From Patescibacteria group bacterium (GTDB taxonomy: Bacteria; Patescibacteriota; UBA1384; JAGGWG01), in NCBI GenBank assembly GCA_028698375.1, contig JAQVDI010000005.1:1-24921 (forward strand): a DNA stretch of 24,921 nucleotides, written 5' to 3'. Under the pieces are notes generated by a model. The model was not told the origin of the DNA and did not search any database. It saw only the letters and a program-made list of their open reading frames with translations. The position numbers were made by a program, and so were the translations under genes. Of the stretch, positions 1-7,053 are shown piece after piece (positions within the stretch are counted from its first letter, which is position 1; the number at the start of each line of letters is the position of its first letter).

Positions 1-1
1 T

Positions 2-1282
2 TTCCATTATTTTAAAAGAGTGAAAAATGAAGAGAAAAAATTAGTAGCTGGTGACCATCGTCGGATTGGTCGAGATTTGGATTTATTTTCTTTTGGTAAA
101 GGTGAAAGCGCTATGGCTGGAAGTGTTTTTTGGCATCCGGCTGGTTGGTTAGTGTTCCAAGAAATTATTAGTTTCCTGCGTCAGAAACTTAACACTCTAG
201 GTTACGAAGAAGCGCATACGCCGGTGATTTTAAATAAAAAACTTTGGCAAAAAAGCGGCCATTGGGATAAATATAAAGAAAGAATGTTTTTTACAGGATC
301 GCTCGAAGATTTAAAAAAGGAGCCGGAATTTGCTTTAAAACCGATGAGCTGTCCGGGTAATTTAGTGGGCATTTACAGTCGCAAACAAGTTTCTTATAAA
401 GATTTGCCCTTGAAAATTGCTGAGTTTGGCACAGTTTATCGTAACGAAGCTCCAGGTGAAGTTTTGGGATTATTCCGTTTGCGCGAATTTACACAAGATG
501 ATGCTCATATTTTTTGCACAGAAGAACAGGTTAAAGAAGAATTAAAAAAATTAATTAAGCTTTGTTTTGAAATTTATAAAACTTTCGGTTTGAAAATTGA
601 TCATATTGAATTATCCACTAAACCCAAAGATGCCATTGGCTCAGATGGGGTTTGGGCGAACGCGGAAAAAATTATGGAAGAGGTGCTTAAAGAGGAAGAT
701 GTTGAGTACAAAATTAACCAGGGTGACGGTGCTTTTTATGGCCCAAAGTTTGATTTTCATCTTAAAGATATTTTGGGTCGTACTTGGCAATTAGGCACAA
801 TTCAGCTTGATTTTTCTATGCCGCAGGAAGACCGATTAGATATTTCTTATATTGATGAAAATAGCCAAAAGCAGCGGCCTGTAATGATTCATCGGGCAAT
901 TTTTGGATCCATCGAGCGTTTTATCGGTGTGCTTTTAGAGCAATACGAAGGTAATTTACCGGTGTGGCTTTCCCCTATTCAAATTGCGATTTTGCCGGTT
1001 AGTGAAAAGTTTGAATATCTGGCGGCTGATTTTGGTAAAGCGCTTGTCCCCTTTCGCACGAAAATTATTAGCGGGAGTGAAACTGTTGGTAAGCGCATTG
1101 CTGAGACTGAAATTCAAAAAATTCCTTATGTTTTGGTGGTTGGTGAAAAAGAAGCTCAAGCCATTAAGGAAAATTCTGATTTGCAAATTAGAATGCGCAC
1201 AAAAGGCGTGGAAAATATGAGTTTATCTGATTTCAAATCTCGTGTCGAAAAAAATATTTCTGATAAAAGTTTAGAACTTTAG
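2..1282 (+). CDS. thrS: Threonine--tRNA ligase, 5' partial
   Basis: Class II synthetase that charges tRNA-Thr with threonine in the cytoplasm. The visible part holds the catalytic core and the C-terminal anticodon-binding domain. Numbering from the GTG at 20, the zinc ligands expected for ThrRS are present: C111 (in MSCPGN), H163 (in DDAHIFC) and H291 (in IHRA). Motif 2 is in FGTVYRNEAPGE and motif 3 in GSIERFIGVL; the anticodon-binding domain follows from about residue 315, ending with KIPYVLVVGEKE. The frame is open from base 2 and the residues before the GTG (FHYFKR) match the segment that joins the editing domain to the core in full-length ThrRS, so I infer that the gene starts upstream of the window and the TGS and editing domains are cut off by the window edge. 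It ends with TAG 37 bases before miaB. Confidence 0.93.
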   Translation, partial: FHYFKRVKNEEKKLVAGDHRRIGRDLDLFSFGKGESAMAGSVFWHPAGWLVFQEIISFLRQKLNTLGYEEAHTPVILNKKLWQKSGHWDKYKERMFFTGSLEDLKKEPEFALKPMSCPGNLVGIYSRKQVSYKDLPLKIAEFGTVYRNEAPGEVLGLFRLREFTQDDAHIFCTEEQVKEELKKLIKLCFEIYKTFGLKIDHIELSTKPKDAIGSDGVWANAEKIMEEVLKEEDVEYKINQGDGAFYGPKFDFHLKDILGRTWQLGTIQLDFSMPQEDRLDISYIDENSQKQRPVMIHRAIFGSIERFIGVLLEQYEGNLPVWLSPIQIAILPVSEKFEYLAADFGKALVPFRTKIISGSETVGKRIAETEIQKIPYVLVVGEKEAQAIKENSDLQIRMRTKGVENMSLSDFKSRVEKNISDKSLEL

Positions 1283-1283
1283 A

Positions 1284-1312
1284 TTGATTTTTTAAGGTTT
1301 TCTCTTTAAATT
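1284..1312 (+). promoter_or_regulatory. Putative miaB promoter (leaderless type)
   Basis: TTGATT at 1284-1289, a 17-base spacer, and TAAATT at 1307-1312. Seven bases separate the -10 box from the miaB ATG, so transcription would begin at or next to the start codon. The -10 is weak (4 of 6 matches), but the same geometry recurs before def, the LysM gene, secG and the reverse-strand gene at 23909. Confidence 0.4.
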
Positions 1313-1319
1313 AAAACAA

Positions 1320-2633
1320 ATGAAGTTTTATCTTTTTGTGTTGGGTTGTCAAATGAATGTGAGTGATGCTGAGCGTTTGCGATTTTTGCTAACTAATTTA
1401 GGATTGAAAGAAACAAGCGATGCAAAAAATGCAGATATTATTTTGACAGTGGCTTGCAGTGTGCGACAAAAACCAATTGATCGTATCTGGGGAAAGTTTA
1501 AAATTTGGCAGTCGTTTGTCCCCCGCCCAAAAATAATTTTGACTGGTTGTGTAGTTGAGGCGGATCGAAAAAAATTTATTGAAAAATTTGATTTGGTTTT
1601 TGATATTCAGAAGCCGCAAGAACTGATTAGCTTTTTGAAAAAGATCCACCCGCAGCTACGCAGCTATGGCGGATTGGCCTGCTGGCCAAAAACTGATTCC
1701 CTGTTTGATTTGAATCCAATGCGTCAAACTCGCGATCGGGCTTACATTTCGATTGGTAATGGCTGCAATAATTTTTGCACTTATTGTGTTGTCCCTTATA
1801 CCCGCGGGCGAGAAATTTATCGACCGATGCGTGAAATTATTAAAGAAGCAAGAGAAGCGCTTAAAAATGGTGCCAAAATCATTTCTTTAATTGCGCAAAA
1901 TGTGAATTCTTATAAAGATCCCTTTGTTATTCCCGCGATTTATGGTGAGTATAACCGAACCAAGGCGGGAATCCACTCTGCTGTCATTCTGAACGAAAGT
2001 GAAGAATCTCCGGCGCATGCCGGTACTCGCATTCGCGAGAGATTGCCACGTCGTTTCGCTCCTCGCAATGACAACGAAGGAAAAGATTTTGTGGAATTAT
2101 TGAAAAAGATTAATAATATCCCCGGATATTTTAAGATTGAATTTTTGACTTCTCATCCTAAAGATATGAGTGATGAATTAATTAAGACGGTGGCAAAATT
2201 AGACAAAGTGATTAAATGGATTCATTTGCCGGTGCAAGCAGGATCTGACGAGATTTTAGAAAAGATGAATCGAAAATATACTCGCGAGCATTATCTAAAA
2301 TTAGTTAAAAAAATTCGTAAAGTTATGCCCAAAGTTGTTTTAACCACGGATATTATTGTTGGTTTCCCAAGCGAAACTAAAGCTCAATTTGAGGAAACAG
2401 TAGATTTGGCGAAGACGGCTAAATTTGATCAGGCATTTGTGTCTAAATATAGTCCAAGAGCTGGCACAGTGGCTGCCAAAATGGATAATGATGTCTCCCC
2501 CGCCGAAAAAAAGCGACGCTTTCGAATTTTGGACAAGCTGATTAATCATAAAAAAATTATTACTTATAATAATCGTGTCATTCCCGCGAAGGCGGGAATC
2601 CAGAAAATAGATTCCGCATCAAGTGCGGAATGA
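1320..2633 (+). CDS. miaB: MiaB-type tRNA methylthiotransferase with repeat-derived insertion and lost C-terminus
   Basis: Radical-SAM, two-cluster Fe-S enzyme that adds a 2-methylthio group to N6-isopentenyl-A37 of tRNAs. The N-terminal MTTase domain has three cluster cysteines, C10 (LGCQMN), C46 and C77 (LTGC). The radical-SAM motif CNNFCTYC gives C149, C153 and C156. QNVNSY and the LTSHPKDMSDELI segment favour MiaB over MtaB or RimO. Two oddities are clear. About 50 residues (roughly 203-254) are inserted between KDPF and KDFVELL, and they are the translation of palindromic repeat DNA. The frame also ends inside a second repeat (tail from about residue 420; the TGA lies in the repeat's terminal inverted repeat), so the C-terminal TRAM tRNA-binding domain of the family is absent. 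It may still be active because the catalytic cysteines are intact, but tRNA binding could be altered. Confidence 0.88.
   Translation: MKFYLFVLGCQMNVSDAERLRFLLTNLGLKETSDAKNADIILTVACSVRQKPIDRIWGKFKIWQSFVPRPKIILTGCVVEADRKKFIEKFDLVFDIQKPQELISFLKKIHPQLRSYGGLACWPKTDSLFDLNPMRQTRDRAYISIGNGCNNFCTYCVVPYTRGREIYRPMREIIKEAREALKNGAKIISLIAQNVNSYKDPFVIPAIYGEYNRTKAGIHSAVILNESEESPAHAGTRIRERLPRRFAPRNDNEGKDFVELLKKINNIPGYFKIEFLTSHPKDMSDELIKTVAKLDKVIKWIHLPVQAGSDEILEKMNRKYTREHYLKLVKKIRKVMPKVVLTTDIIVGFPSETKAQFEETVDLAKTAKFDQAFVSKYSPRAGTVAAKMDNDVSPAEKKRRFRILDKLINHKKIITYNNRVIPAKAGIQKIDSASSAE
1929..1972 (+). repeat. Palindromic repeat fragment inside miaB
   Basis: ATTCCCGC at 1929-1936 is the exact inverted complement of GCGGGAAT at 1965-1972. 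The same arms form a compact hairpin in the repeats at 2576-2635 and at the end of the 6978-7030 element; here they are 28 bases apart. It is translated in frame as part of the miaB insertion. Confidence 0.6.
1982..2073 (+). repeat. Dispersed palindromic element inserted in frame in miaB
   Basis: A 92-base element bounded by the perfect inverted repeat TGTCATT (1982-1988) / AATGACA (2067-2073). The interior holds shorter palindromes such as CCGGCGCATGCCGG and CTCGCATTCGCGAG. Its ends match the elements at 2576, 4194, 6978 and 16525. It keeps the miaB frame open and encodes an Arg-rich segment ending RFAPRNDN. The situation resembles Rickettsia palindromic elements, which also lie in frame within proteins. 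Confidence 0.8.
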
Positions 2634-2635
2634 CA
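2576..2635 (+). repeat. Dispersed palindromic element supplying the miaB stop codon
   Basis: A 60-base element bounded by TGTCATTCC and GGAATGACA. It contains two hairpins: ATTCCCGC / GCGGGAAT (2580-2587 / 2592-2599) and ATTCCGCA / TGCGGAAT (2611-2618 / 2624-2631). The miaB frame reads through it and stops at the TGA (2631-2633) of its right terminal repeat. Confidence 0.82.
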
Positions 2636-2648
2636 AAGAACAAAATCA

Positions 2649-2677
2649 TTGATATTTTAGGTTAAATCTGTTAATTT
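2649..2677 (+). promoter_or_regulatory. Putative def promoter (leaderless type)
   Basis: TTGATA at 2649-2654, a 17-base spacer, and TAATTT at 2672-2677. Six bases then lead directly to the def ATG at 2684, which places the predicted first transcribed base on the start codon. No Shine-Dalgarno sequence is visible. Confidence 0.42.
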
Positions 2678-2683
2678 AAATCT

Positions 2684-3211
2684 ATGAAAGTTAATGAAGT
2701 TGTCCAAGTCGGCGATAAAGTTTTAAAACAAAAGGCATTAGCAGTGCCTCATTTTGGTGATAAAGAAAAAGCGGTTGTTAAGAAAATGAAAGATATATTA
2801 ATTAAAGCCAGTGGCATTGGTTTAGCTGCTCCGCAAATTGGTGAAAATAAGCAGATTATCTTAGTGGGGACACCGGATAAGAAATTGCAAAAAGAATTAG
2901 GAATGGGTTTTTTTGTTTTAATTAATCCTAAAATTATCGATCGATCTGATGATGAAGAAACAATGGAAGAGGGTTGTTTGTCATTTATGAAACCGGAAAT
3001 TCGCGGCAAAGTTAGTCGGCCACTCTATGTTAAGGTAAGCGCACGTGATGAAAAAGGTCAATTAATTGAGTTGGAAGCTTTTGATTTAATGGCAAGAAGC
3101 ATTTGTCATGAAGTTGATCATTTACGCGGTGTGCTTTTTACAGACATTGCTGATCCCGCCTCTATTTACGAAGCGGAAAAAGAAAAGAAAAAAGAACAAA
3201 TTATAGGGTAA
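2684..3211 (+). CDS. def: Peptide deformylase
   Basis: Metallo-hydrolase that removes the formyl group from the N-terminal methionine of new proteins. All three family motifs are seen: GIGLAAPQIG (residues 44-53), EEGCLS with metal ligand C98, and CHEVDHLRG with H142, catalytic E143 and H146. At 175 residues it has the usual length, with a Lys/Glu-rich tail. The start is the ATG preceded by a plausible leaderless promoter. It sits upstream of fmt, the enzyme that adds the formyl group, which is the standard functional pairing; an 80-base gap with an inverted repeat separates them. Confidence 0.96.
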   Translation: MKVNEVVQVGDKVLKQKALAVPHFGDKEKAVVKKMKDILIKASGIGLAAPQIGENKQIILVGTPDKKLQKELGMGFFVLINPKIIDRSDDEETMEEGCLSFMKPEIRGKVSRPLYVKVSARDEKGQLIELEAFDLMARSICHEVDHLRGVLFTDIADPASIYEAEKEKKKEQIIG

Positions 3212-3213
3212 GG

Positions 3214-3274
3214 TTCTCGACATGTTCGAACATTAATTTTTATTCTTCGAGCGAGGCAACAGAAAAGTCGAGAA
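3214..3274. repeat. Inverted repeat between def and fmt
   Basis: TTCTCGAC at 3214-3221 and GTCGAGAA at 3267-3274 are exact inverted complements around a 45-base centre. It fills most of the def-fmt gap. There is no U-run after it, so it is more likely another palindromic repeat than a terminator. Confidence 0.55.
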
Positions 3275-3294
3275 GCATTCTTTAATATAAACAT

Positions 3295-4185
3295 ATGACA
3301 AAACCAAAATTATTATTTCTATCATCTTCAAACTTTGGGGCACAAGTCTTGCAAGATTTAGCTGATTTAAAAGCAGATATTCTTTTAGTGACCTCGGAAG
3401 ATAAATCAAAAGGCCGCGGTTTAAATTTGCAACCTAATAGCGCTAAAAAAATAGCACAAGATTTGGGCTTAGAAGTTGTGGAAGTGGCTAATAAAACCGA
3501 AGTGGCGCAGATTTTAAAACAAAAAGATTATGATTTGGCGTTAATCGCCGGATTTTCTTATATTATCCAAGCTGATGTTTTGTTTGCACCTAAGACTAAA
3601 TTAAAGCATTTAGTTTTACACCCATCGCTTTTGCCGGATTTGCGTGGTGCTTCACCAATTCAATATGCACTTTTAAAAGGTTATAAAAAAACCGGTATTT
3701 GTTTGTTTGAAATTGAGGCGAGTGTGGATTCCGGTGATGTGATTGCTTGTGAGAATTTAGCAATTGATAAAAATGACAATTACAAAACTTTAGAAATAAA
3801 ATTAGCGCGACAGAGCGCGAAACTTTTTAAAGAAAATTATTCTGATTATTTAGCGGGCAAAATTGAATCTAAACCGCAAAAAGGTAAAGTAAGCTTTACA
3901 AAACAGATAGAAAAAACCGACGGCCGAGTTAATTTTAAAAAGGAAACAGCTCGGGAAATTTTTAATAAGTTTCGTGCCTTTTACATTTGGCCGGGAATTT
4001 ATTTTGAATTGAATTACCCCAGTTCAATTAAAACTATTAAAATTACTGATTTAGCGTTAAAAAATAAAAAGTTATTAATCAAGAAAGTCTTGCCAGAAGG
4101 AAAAAAAGAAATGGATTTCCAATCTTTTTTAAATGGTTATAATTTTCCTCTTGACCTCCAAAACAAAATCATATATCCTAAGTAA
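3295..4185 (+). CDS. fmt: Methionyl-tRNA formyltransferase, with substituted catalytic Asn
   Basis: Transfers a formyl group from 10-formyl-tetrahydrofolate to Met-tRNA for translation initiation. The N-terminal Rossmann-type domain carries HPSLLPDLRGASPIQ (H109) and VDSGDVI (D145), matching two residues of the Asn-His-Asp catalytic triad. The position of the triad Asn (N in the usual INxHxSLLP) is Val here (V107 in LVLHPSLLP). The C-terminal tRNA-binding domain is recognisable from FTKQIEKTDGRVNF to IWPGIYFEL. The length, 296 residues, is near normal. The ATG at 3295 follows a TAATAT box by six bases, without a good -35. The pairing with def supports the Fmt role; other formyltransferase-fold enzymes are less likely because of the C-terminal domain. 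Confidence 0.9.
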   Translation: MTKPKLLFLSSSNFGAQVLQDLADLKADILLVTSEDKSKGRGLNLQPNSAKKIAQDLGLEVVEVANKTEVAQILKQKDYDLALIAGFSYIIQADVLFAPKTKLKHLVLHPSLLPDLRGASPIQYALLKGYKKTGICLFEIEASVDSGDVIACENLAIDKNDNYKTLEIKLARQSAKLFKENYSDYLAGKIESKPQKGKVSFTKQIEKTDGRVNFKKETAREIFNKFRAFYIWPGIYFELNYPSSIKTIKITDLALKNKKLLIKKVLPEGKKEMDFQSFLNGYNFPLDLQNKIIYPK

Positions 4186-4193
4186 TGTCTCGC

Positions 4194-4253
4194 TTTGTCA
4201 TCCTGAATTTATTTCAGGATCTCGAGATTCCGAAATAAGTTCGGAATGACAAA
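4194..4253. repeat. Dispersed palindromic element
   Basis: Bounded by TTTGTCAT and ATGACAAA. Contains two hairpins: TCCTGAA / TTCAGGA (4201-4207 / 4213-4219) and TTCCGAA / TTCGGAA (4228-4234 / 4240-4246). It has the two-hairpin design of the element at 2576 but different stem sequences, which suggests structure is conserved rather than sequence. Confidence 0.8.
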
Positions 4254-4275
4254 ACTAAAAACTAACAATTAATAT
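4246..4275 (+). promoter_or_regulatory. Possible rpsP promoter using a repeat end as -35
   Basis: ATGACA (4246-4251), the right end of the palindromic element, matches the -35 consensus at 5 of 6 positions. After 18 bases comes TAATAT (4270-4275), nine bases before the rpsP ATG. The match could be chance in AT-rich DNA. Confidence 0.3.
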
Positions 4276-4284
4276 CTTTTTTGT

Positions 4285-4731
4285 ATGTTGAAGATTAGAC
4301 TCCGTCGAATTGGGAAAAAGCATGAACCTATTTTTGCTGTGGTGGTAGCAGAACACAAGAGAGCAGTGAAGGGCGATTTTATTGAAAAGCTCGGTACTTA
4401 TACTATGAAAACCGGCGAATTGATTATCAATAAAGATAGAGTCGTTTATTGGCAGAGTAAAGGTGCTAAATTATCTGATACTTTAAATAACATTTTAGTT
4501 AAAGAAAAAGTGGTCAAGGGTTCAATTATTAAAAAAACTGTGGCTCCAAAGAAAAAGGATGAGGATAAGAATGAAAATAAGGGTGGAGCAAAAGCAGGAG
4601 AAGCAGAGCAGAAGGTCGAGAAGCCGAAAACTGACGAAAAGCCGGAAGTGGAATCCAAACCAGCTGAAGAAAAGGCAGAAGAATCTAAAACTGAAGAAGC
4701 GACCTCGGCAGTAAAAGATAAAAAAGAATAA
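4285..4731 (+). CDS. rpsP: 30S ribosomal protein S16 with long charged tail
   Basis: Small-subunit protein needed for 16S rRNA folding. Residues 1-80 are the S16 fold, beginning MLKIRLRRIGKKHEPIF and including LGTYTMKTGE and YWQSKGAKLSDT. From about residue 85 a low-complexity tail of Lys, Glu, Pro and Ala runs to residue 148; bacterial S16 proteins are usually 80-100 residues, so the tail nearly doubles the protein. Here rpsP is followed at once by a terminator and is separated from khpA and trmD, its usual operon partners, which lie 8-9 kb further on. No rimM or rplS is seen in the window. Confidence 0.95.
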   Translation: MLKIRLRRIGKKHEPIFAVVVAEHKRAVKGDFIEKLGTYTMKTGELIINKDRVVYWQSKGAKLSDTLNNILVKEKVVKGSIIKKTVAPKKKDEDKNENKGGAKAGEAEQKVEKPKTDEKPEVESKPAEEKAEESKTEEATSAVKDKKE

Positions 4732-4745
4732 GAATAGATGATGGT

Positions 4746-4773
4746 AAATCGCCTAGTTGTTAGGTGATTTTTT
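4746..4773 (+). terminator. Intrinsic terminator after rpsP
   Basis: A 10-bp stem, AAATCGCCTA (4746-4755) with TAGGTGATTT (4761-4770) including one G-U pair, a five-base loop, and a T-run. It lies 14 bases after the rpsP stop. Confidence 0.85.
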
Positions 4774-4818
4774 ATTTGTTATATCTTATAAACTAAAATT
4801 TAATTGTAATTTATGATT

Positions 4819-4847
4819 TTGCATTTTGTTTTTTATTTTGTTATACT
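4819..4847 (+). promoter_or_regulatory. gyrB promoter
   Basis: TTGCAT (4819-4824), a 17-base spacer, and TATACT (4842-4847). The start of transcription would be near 4854, giving a leader of about 60 bases, unlike the leaderless genes of the window. The leader contains a perfect hairpin CTAAATTA / TAATTTAG (4860-4867 / 4878-4885), a possible control point. Confidence 0.6.
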
Positions 4848-4913
4848 ATACTTAGTTCTCTAAATTAGTCTTTATATTAATTTAGGACAATTTATTATTA
4901 ATCTTTTGTTTTT

Positions 4914-6935
4914 ATGCCTAAAAATAAGCCAACAAATAGCTATGATGCATCTTCTATCCAAGTGCTAGAAGGTTTAGATCCGGTTAGAAAAAGGCCGGGT
5001 ATGTATATTGGTTCCACCGGAGTTAGCGGTTTGCATCATTTAATTTGGGAAGTGGTGGATAATGCTGTTGATGAAGCAATTGGTGGTTATGCTACAGATG
5101 CTGTGGTAATTTTAGAAAAAGATGGCCAAGTAACAGTAATTGATAACGGTCGTGGCATCCCAGTCGATGTGCACAAACAAACCAAAAAATCAGCTTTAGA
5201 AACTGTAATGACTACTTTGCATGCTGGTGGTAAGTTTGGCGATGGCGCTTATAAAGTTTCTGGTGGTTTGCATGGGGTGGGTGTGTCGGTAGTTAATGCT
5301 CTTTCTTCCCAATTAGTAGCTGTGGTGAAGCGAGATAACAAATATTATTTTCAAGAATATAGCCGTGGTAAAGCTAAAGGCACGGTTAAACAAATTAAAG
5401 AAAGTGATTTAAAAGCCAAGGATTTACCCAAGATTGATTATAAAGGCGGTACGGCAATTCGTTTTATGCCAGATGGTGAAATCTTTGAAACATTGGAATT
5501 TGATCGGGAAACCATTATGGATCATTTGCGTCAGCAGGCTTTTTTGACCGGCGGTTTGAAAATTATTTTTATTGATCGTCGCGATACGGAAAAGAAAAAT
5601 GGTTTGGATAATTTGCTACAGGGAGAAACTTTTACTTTTTATTTTCAGTCCGGTGTTAAGGCTTATCTGCAACATTTGATGTCGCATAAAAAGTCTTTGA
5701 CGGATGTCGTGGCTTTTAAAGATAAGGTGGATGATTTGGAAGTGGAGGTAGGATTGGCATATTCTAGTGATTTCAATGAACATATTTATACTTTCGCTAA
5801 TAATATTCATACGATTGAAGGCGGGATGCACTTAACTGGTTTTCGCTCGGCCTTAACGCGTGTGATCTCTGATTTTAATCGTAAAAATCAAGAAGGTGGG
5901 GTGGCTGGTAAACAAAATGGTAATGGCAATGGAAAAGGTAAAGCCAAAAAAGAAGCGGGTATTACGGGCGAGGATGTACGTGAAGGGTTGGTAGCGGTAA
6001 TTAGTGTTAAGTTGCCTGAACCGCAGTTTGAAGGTCAAACAAAAGCCAAATTAGGCAATCCAGAAGCTCGCACCGTTGTAGAAAATGTTGTTAATTCCAA
6101 ACTATCTACTTTTTTGGAAGAAAATCCCAAAACCGCCAAAATGGTTTTGGAAAAAGTATTGCTTGCGGCTAAAGCGCGTATGGCGGCTAAGGCAGCTAAA
6201 GATACAGTTTTAAGAAAAGGCCTGCTAGATGGTTTTGCGTTACCTGGTAAATTGTCAGATTGTGCTTCTAGGAATCCTGAAGATAGTGAATTGTTTTTGG
6301 TTGAAGGTAATTCTGCTGGTGGTAATGCTAAACAGGCACGCGATAGTCATTTTCAAGCGATTTTACCTTTGCGTGGCAAGGTTTTGAATGTAGAAAAAAC
6401 TCGTTTTGATAAAGCTTTAAAAAACGAAGAAATACGCACAATGATTATGGCTATGGGTATGGGTGTGGGTGATGAAAAAGATATCACTAAAATTCGCTAT
6501 CATCGAATTATTATTATGGCTGATGCTGATGTTGACGGTTCACATATCTGTACTTTGCTTTTAACCTTGTTTTTCCGCTTTTTCCCGGAAATTATTGGAA
6601 AAGGGTATTTATATATCGCTCAGTCGCCTTTGTTCAAAATTAAATCTGGTAAAGAAACAATTTATGCTTTTAGCGAGGCGGAGCGAGATGCGGCTGTGAA
6701 ACAATTCGAAGGTAAAAAAGTGGATATCCAACGCTATAAAGGTTTAGGTGAAATGAATCCTGACCAACTTTGGAATACGACTATGGACCCAGATAAGCGA
6801 TTAATGTTAAAAGTAACTGTTGATGATGCGGAAGAAGCTGATCAACTCTTCTCCACTTTAATGGGCGAAGAAGTTAGCGAGCGTAAAAAATTTATTCAGC
6901 ATAAAGCTAGTCAGGTGCAAAATTTAGATATATAA
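4914..6935 (+). CDS. gyrB: DNA gyrase subunit B
   Basis: ATPase subunit of the type IIA topoisomerase that introduces negative supercoils. The GHKL ATPase domain shows EVVDNAVDEA, DNGRGIPV and GGLHGVGVSVVNAL. The transducer domain follows, then the TOPRIM domain with E464 (in VEGNSAGG) and the DADVD acidic cluster at 537-541, and the C-terminal RYKGLGEMNPDQLW motif. At 673 residues it is slightly longer than the roughly 640-residue short-form GyrB; a Gly/Asn/Lys-rich linker at about 325-347 accounts for part of this. The usual EGDSAGG reads EGNSAGG: N466 sits at the position of E. coli D426, where Asn is a known quinolone-resistance change. Alone a ParE identity could be argued, but the adjacent GyrA carries a GyrA box. 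Confidence 0.95.
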   Translation: MPKNKPTNSYDASSIQVLEGLDPVRKRPGMYIGSTGVSGLHHLIWEVVDNAVDEAIGGYATDAVVILEKDGQVTVIDNGRGIPVDVHKQTKKSALETVMTTLHAGGKFGDGAYKVSGGLHGVGVSVVNALSSQLVAVVKRDNKYYFQEYSRGKAKGTVKQIKESDLKAKDLPKIDYKGGTAIRFMPDGEIFETLEFDRETIMDHLRQQAFLTGGLKIIFIDRRDTEKKNGLDNLLQGETFTFYFQSGVKAYLQHLMSHKKSLTDVVAFKDKVDDLEVEVGLAYSSDFNEHIYTFANNIHTIEGGMHLTGFRSALTRVISDFNRKNQEGGVAGKQNGNGNGKGKAKKEAGITGEDVREGLVAVISVKLPEPQFEGQTKAKLGNPEARTVVENVVNSKLSTFLEENPKTAKMVLEKVLLAAKARMAAKAAKDTVLRKGLLDGFALPGKLSDCASRNPEDSELFLVEGNSAGGNAKQARDSHFQAILPLRGKVLNVEKTRFDKALKNEEIRTMIMAMGMGVGDEKDITKIRYHRIIIMADADVDGSHICTLLLTLFFRFFPEIIGKGYLYIAQSPLFKIKSGKETIYAFSEAERDAAVKQFEGKKVDIQRYKGLGEMNPDQLWNTTMDPDKRLMLKVTVDDAEEADQLFSTLMGEEVSERKKFIQHKASQVQNLDI

Positions 6936-6977
6936 ATTAAATTAAAATGCAAAAATCAAAAGTTAAAATTGAAAGTT

Positions 6978-7030
6978 TGTCATTCCGTGCTTGACACGGA
7001 ATATAGATTCCCGCCTCCGCGGGAATGACA
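6978..7030. repeat. Dispersed palindromic element between gyrB and gyrA
   Basis: Bounded by TGTCATTCC and GGGAATGACA. Contains two hairpins: TTCCGTG / CACGGAA and ATTCCCGC / GCGGGAAT. An upstream in-frame ATG at 6991 lies inside it and should not be taken as the gyrA start. Confidence 0.82.
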
Positions 7031-7053
7031 GGGCAGGAAAGTTAAAATACATT

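Noticed and set aside
20..22. GTG as the true start of a short, catalytic-domain-only ThrRS.
   Set aside because: The frame is open to the window edge and the upstream residues look like the editing-catalytic linker, so the gene most likely continues outside the window.
1982..2073. CRISPR-type repeat.
   Set aside because: Elements are dispersed singly, palindromic and variable in length; there is no regular spacer pattern and no cas gene.
6991..7053. Upstream in-frame ATG giving GyrA 21 extra residues.
   Set aside because: Those codons lie in a palindromic repeat and AT-rich filler; the ATG at 7054 fits the protein family better.
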